Source: Hymenobacter norwichensis DSM 15439
GTDB taxonomy: Bacteria > Bacteroidota > Bacteroidia > Cytophagales > Hymenobacteraceae
Assembly (NCBI RefSeq): GCF_000420705.1
Contig: NZ_ATVL01000007.1
Location: forward strand, 1,092,133-1,156,132
Direction: 5' to 3'
Length of the DNA: 64,000 bases
In this document: positions 60,691-64,000 of the stretch, one piece after another
Numbering within the stretch: position 1 is the stretch's first letter
Layout of the letters: each line of letters starts with the position of its first letter
Translations under genes and position numbers: made by a program
Notes under the pieces: model-generated
What the model saw: the letters and a program-made list of their open reading frames with translations, nothing else
What the model was told of the DNA's origin: nothing
Database searches by the model: none

Positions 60691-63471
60691 ATGCGTTGGA
60701 GTTTGTGGAAGTGCCTCGCAACTAGTTGTTTCCTGATTGGCTGCCTGCTGCTTTCCGCGCTCGGCGCGCTTGCCGCCCCCGCAAAGCCCGCTGAAACCCG
60801 CACCATCGTGCTGCCCAAAAAGGCCCACCCGCGCCTGCGCTACGGCGCCGAGCGGCTGCTGGCGGCTCTGCAAGCGGCTGGCTACAAGGCCAGTATCACC
60901 GAGCAAGACAAATCCAGCGGCAAGAGCAACCAGATTGTCATCGGCCGCGCCACCGACGCGCTGCTAACCCAGGCTGCCACCGCCTACCACGCCACGCCCG
61001 GCCAAGCGCCCGGCAAAGAGGGCTTCACCATCACCTCGGCTGATAAAAACAACGTCCTCATCAGCGGCACCGACAACTCGGGCGTGCTTTATGGCTGCCT
61101 GGAACTAGCCGAGCAGGTGAAAGCGCAGGGCAAAATAGGGGAGAAGCTGGCCGTGAAGGAGCAGCCCGAGATGGTGATGCGCGGTGCCTGCATCGGTATT
61201 CAGAAGCCGTATTACCTGCCGGGCCGCACTGTGTACGAGTATCCGTACACGCCCGAAGTGTTTCCCTGGCTCTACGATAAAGCCTTGTGGGTGAAGTACC
61301 TCGACATGCTGGCCGATAACCGCATGAACTCGCTCTACCTCTGGAACGGCCACCCGTTTGCCTCCCTGGTGCGCCTCAAGGACTACCCCTACGCAGTGGA
61401 AGTGGACGATGCCACCTTCAAGAAGAACGAGGAACTATACCGCTTCTTAACTGAGGAGGCTGATAAGCGCGGCATTTGGGTAATTCAGATGTTTTACAAC
61501 ATCCTTGTTTCCAAACCCTTCGCCGAGCATCACAACATCAAAACCCAGGACCGCGCCCGGCCCATCACCCCACTCATTGCCGATTACACTCGCAAGTCCA
61601 TTGCTGCTTTCGTGGAGAAGTATCCCAACGTCGGGCTGCTTATCACGCTGGGCGAGGCCATGGAAGGCGCCGGTCAGGACGACGTGGATTGGTTCACCAA
61701 AACCATTATTCCCGGCGTGCAGGACGGCCTCAAGGCCCTCGGCCAGCAGGAGCAGCCACCCATCGTGCTACGCGCCCACGACACCGACGCGCCCCGTGTA
61801 ATGGCCGCCGCGCTGCCGTTGTACAAGAATCTGTACACGATGGCTAAGTACAACGGCGAGGCCCTTACCACCTACACGCCGCGCGGCTCTTGGGCTGAAC
61901 TGCACCGCAAGCTCAGCGCCATTGGCACGGTGCATGTAGAAAACGTGCATATTCTGGCCAATCTGGAGCCATTCCGCTACGGCTCTGCCGATTTTATTCA
62001 GAAGAGTGTGCAGGCTATGCACAGTGTGTACGGCGCCAACGCCCTGCACATTTACCCACAGGCTTCGTACTGGGACTGGCCTTATACCGCCGACAAAGCC
62101 CCCGAGCGCCTATTGCAACTTGACCGGGACTGGATGTGGTATAAGGCCTGGTCGCGCTACGCTTGGAAAGCCGACCGCCCCCGGCCGGCCGAAGTGAACT
62201 ACTGGGGCCAGCAGCTAAGCACCAAGTTTGGTACCGACGAAGCCGCCGGCAAGCAGGTGCTGGAAGCCTATGAGCAGGCCGGCGAAATCGAGCCGAAACT
62301 GCTGCGCCGCTACGGCATCACCGACGGCAACCGCCAGACCCTAACGCTGGGTATGCTTATGGGCCAACTTATCAACCCTAAGCGCTACGGCGTGTTCACG
62401 ATGATGTATGAGTCGGAAGCACCGGAGGGCGAGATGATTATCGAGTACGCCGAAAAAGAGGCCAAAGGGCAGAAGCACATCGGCGAGACGCCGCCCCAGG
62501 TGGCCGACGAAGTGCAAGCGCATGGCAAAGCCGCCGTAGCCGCCATTGAGCGCGCCGCCCCATCGGTGACGAAAAACCAGGCAGAGTTTGCGCGCATCAA
62601 AAACGACATGTATTGTCAGGCCGTGCTGGCTGATTTCTACGCCGAGAAAGTGCGGGCTGCTTTGCGGGTGCTGCGCTACAAATACAGCAAGAACGTAACC
62701 GACCTGGAGCAGGCCGTGCCCGCGCTAGAACGCAGCGTGCAGCACTGGCAGAAAATGGTGGACCTTACCAAAGACACCTACCTCTACGCCAACAGCATGC
62801 AAACCGCCCAGCGCAAAATCCCGATGCGCGGCGTAGATGCCACCTACATCACCTGGGCCGAGATGTTGCCCGTGTACCAGCGGGAGCTAACCAACCTGCG
62901 CCACAGCATCGACTCATTGAAAGCAGTAAAGGCGCTGCCCGCCTCGCAGAAGTTAGTGGTGCTGCGCAACACCCCCGTTACGCTGCTCACCAAAGCCGGG
63001 ACCTACTCGGTAGCGGCCGGACAGTCGGTTTTTGCTGATACCACCGCCCAGATTACCGCCCTCGCGCCCGAGCTGGCGGGCCTGAAGGGCGTACGCCTTA
63101 GTGCTTCCCAGCAGCGGAAGAACGGCACGGAGCTGCGCTTCACGACTGCTAAGCCAGTACAAGTGGTAGTGGGCTATTTCAACAAGAAAAGCCCGCGCTA
63201 CCTGCCCGCGCCGCAATTGGAAATCGACGCCAGCGCCAACGACTATGGTCAGGCCGACGTCAAGATTGCCAACGGTTTGGTGGTGGCCGGGCAGCCGCCT
63301 GTGAATGTGCACGTCTATTCCTTTAAAGCGGGTACCCACACCCTCAACCTAAGCCGCGGTGCCTGCCTGATTCTGGGCTTCGTGGATGCCAGCCAGCCGC
63401 TACCAGCCTACAATGCGGGCCTCGGCAGCAACGGCGAGCAAACCAAGGAAATCGACTGGTTATTTCAGTAA
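60691..63471 (+). CDS. Large secreted glycoside hydrolase-like protein
   Basis: A 926-residue secreted protein with signal peptide (about 1-28). Residues about 37-155 resemble the small N-terminal alpha/beta domain that precedes many GH20/GH67-type barrels (VLPKKAHPRLRYGAERLLAA, VLISGTDNSGVLYGCLELAE). The large barrel (about 160-620) has MVMRGACIGIQKPY, YLDMLADNRMNSLYLWNGHP, FLTEEADKRGIWVIQMFYNI, GLLITLGEAMEG and ALHIYPQASYWDWPY. The rest is helical, with a beta-sandwich-like C-terminus. The specific family cannot be fixed by eye; the setting suggests action on pectic oligosaccharides. It is transcribed divergently from the pectate lyase. Confidence 0.6.
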   Translation: MRWSLWKCLATSCFLIGCLLLSALGALAAPAKPAETRTIVLPKKAHPRLRYGAERLLAALQAAGYKASITEQDKSSGKSNQIVIGRATDALLTQAATAYHATPGQAPGKEGFTITSADKNNVLISGTDNSGVLYGCLELAEQVKAQGKIGEKLAVKEQPEMVMRGACIGIQKPYYLPGRTVYEYPYTPEVFPWLYDKALWVKYLDMLADNRMNSLYLWNGHPFASLVRLKDYPYAVEVDDATFKKNEELYRFLTEEADKRGIWVIQMFYNILVSKPFAEHHNIKTQDRARPITPLIADYTRKSIAAFVEKYPNVGLLITLGEAMEGAGQDDVDWFTKTIIPGVQDGLKALGQQEQPPIVLRAHDTDAPRVMAAALPLYKNLYTMAKYNGEALTTYTPRGSWAELHRKLSAIGTVHVENVHILANLEPFRYGSADFIQKSVQAMHSVYGANALHIYPQASYWDWPYTADKAPERLLQLDRDWMWYKAWSRYAWKADRPRPAEVNYWGQQLSTKFGTDEAAGKQVLEAYEQAGEIEPKLLRRYGITDGNRQTLTLGMLMGQLINPKRYGVFTMMYESEAPEGEMIIEYAEKEAKGQKHIGETPPQVADEVQAHGKAAVAAIERAAPSVTKNQAEFARIKNDMYCQAVLADFYAEKVRAALRVLRYKYSKNVTDLEQAVPALERSVQHWQKMVDLTKDTYLYANSMQTAQRKIPMRGVDATYITWAEMLPVYQRELTNLRHSIDSLKAVKALPASQKLVVLRNTPVTLLTKAGTYSVAAGQSVFADTTAQITALAPELAGLKGVRLSASQQRKNGTELRFTTAKPVQVVVGYFNKKSPRYLPAPQLEIDASANDYGQADVKIANGLVVAGQPPVNVHVYSFKAGTHTLNLSRGACLILGFVDASQPLPAYNAGLGSNGEQTKEIDWLFQ

Positions 63472-63530
63472 TAGAAATAGAAATAGAATGAATAATTCAG
63501 TATTGAAAACTAGAGCTAGTGACTAGTTTC

Positions 63531-63657
63531 CCTCCTTTTTTCAAGGAGGGGTGCCCGGAGGGCGGGGTGGTAAAACCGTTAGAACGACAACTAGCTCTAG
63601 CTTTCTAATTCCAGCAAACCACCCCGCCCTCCGGGCACCCCTCCTTGAAAAAGGAGG
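63531..63657. repeat. Dispersed palindromic repeat, copy B
   Basis: Arms 63531-63571 (ending gtgcccggagggcggggtgg) and 63618-63657 (starting accaccccgccctccgggca) are complementary over about 40 bp. The right arm matches copy A at 8101-8145 almost exactly. It lies between the hydrolase-like gene and the next lipoprotein gene. Confidence 0.8.
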
Positions 63658-63703
63658 GGAGTTAGCCTCTAATCTTAGAGTAAAACGCACTAGAAAGTAG
63701 CAT

Positions 63704-64000
63704 ATGCTCTCACGCACCACAGCACTTTTACTTTCCCTCGGACTACTTGGCGGCGCTAGCTGTAACTCCACGAAGTCAACCACCCAAACCACATCCGCGC
63801 GCCCGGTACTTACCACCGATGGCCTGCGTGCCAGCGTGGCCCGCTTCAACGCGCTGGACAAGGAGGACGTTATCAACCTGGTGCCCAACGCGCAGACCGC
63901 CGACTGGATGGCGGCGCAGGTGCCGCTGTTCGAGTGCCCCGATTCGGTGTTGCAGCAGATCTACTACTACCGATGGTGGACCATGCGCAAGCACCTCAAG
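63704..64000 (+). CDS. Start of a secreted lipoprotein glycoside hydrolase-like enzyme
   Basis: The first 99 codons only; the rest lies beyond the window. A short hydrophobic signal ends LGGASC (C20), a possible lipobox. The following LTTDGLRASVARFNALDKED, VINLVPNAQTADWM and FECPDSVLQQIYYYRWWTMR are typical of the start of (alpha/alpha)6-barrel glycoside hydrolases of the MGH1/GH63-like kind found in Bacteroidota utilisation loci. It follows copy B of the repeat, in the same direction as the large hydrolase-like gene. The exact family is not determinable from this part. Confidence 0.6.
   Translation, partial: MLSRTTALLLSLGLLGGASCNSTKSTTQTTSARPVLTTDGLRASVARFNALDKEDVINLVPNAQTADWMAAQVPLFECPDSVLQQIYYYRWWTMRKHLK

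Overview
The window looks like chromosomal DNA of a GC-rich member of the Bacteroidota, most likely a Hymenobacter-type cytophagale. Reasons: three secreted proteins carry C-terminal type IX secretion (Por) sorting domains; there is a SusC/SusD pair; several promoters fit the phylum-specific -33 TTTG / -7 TAnnTTTG pattern; and start sites lack Shine-Dalgarno sequences. The genus is an inference from these traits, not a database match.

Layout. (1) 1-1.7 kb: the 3' part of an NmrA-type reductase and an EcsC-family gene. (2) 1.8-17.8 kb: a sulfur-assimilation region bracketed by two nearly identical SAM-I riboswitch leaders. One (+) precedes an APC amino-acid permease. The other (-) heads cysH, cysD, cysN, cobA and cysJ, followed by a TonB receptor, a DUF2490 protein, cysI and a fusion of a siroheme-synthase domain with a TauE/SafE permease. 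Together these cover sulfate activation (CysDN), reduction of APS to sulfite (CysH), reduction to sulfide (CysJI), the siroheme CysI needs (CobA plus the fusion), and possibly sulfate entry (the TauE half). (3) 18.0-29.5 kb: a surface-glycan locus with a flippase, a deacetylase, glycosyltransferases and a complete CMP-pseudaminic acid pathway (pseB, pseC, an SpsF-type pseF, a pseG-pseH fusion, pseI). (4) 29.8-38.4 kb: ffh, a 1399-residue glycine-rich type IX secreted protein, a guanine-deaminase-like enzyme and a protein with four CHRD repeats.

(5) 38.56-40.63 kb: a 2.07-kb, more A+T-rich island. It is bounded by 29-bp direct repeats (28/29 identical), has clusters of a 13-bp motif just inside each end, and carries the first 59 codons of a tyrosine recombinase. 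Its cargo is a compact three-gene operon, xisH-xisI-tssD: a PD-(D/E)xK-type XisH, XisI, and an orphan type VI secretion tube protein. This is the most unusual part of the window. (6) 40.9-46.5 kb: a type IX secreted deacetylase-like protein, a DUF4861 protein, a DUF92 membrane protein and a glutathione peroxidase. (7) 46.6-64 kb: a polysaccharide-utilisation locus that looks pectin-directed: SusD, SusC, DUF3826, a Tat-exported TIM-barrel protein, an SGNH acetylesterase, a DUF6298 protein, a PL1-like pectate lyase, a large glycoside-hydrolase-like protein and the start of another lipoprotein enzyme. No dedicated regulator lies within the window.

Several intergenic gaps hold dispersed palindromic repeats, including a perfect 37-bp inverted repeat. 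No tRNA, rRNA or CRISPR array was seen.
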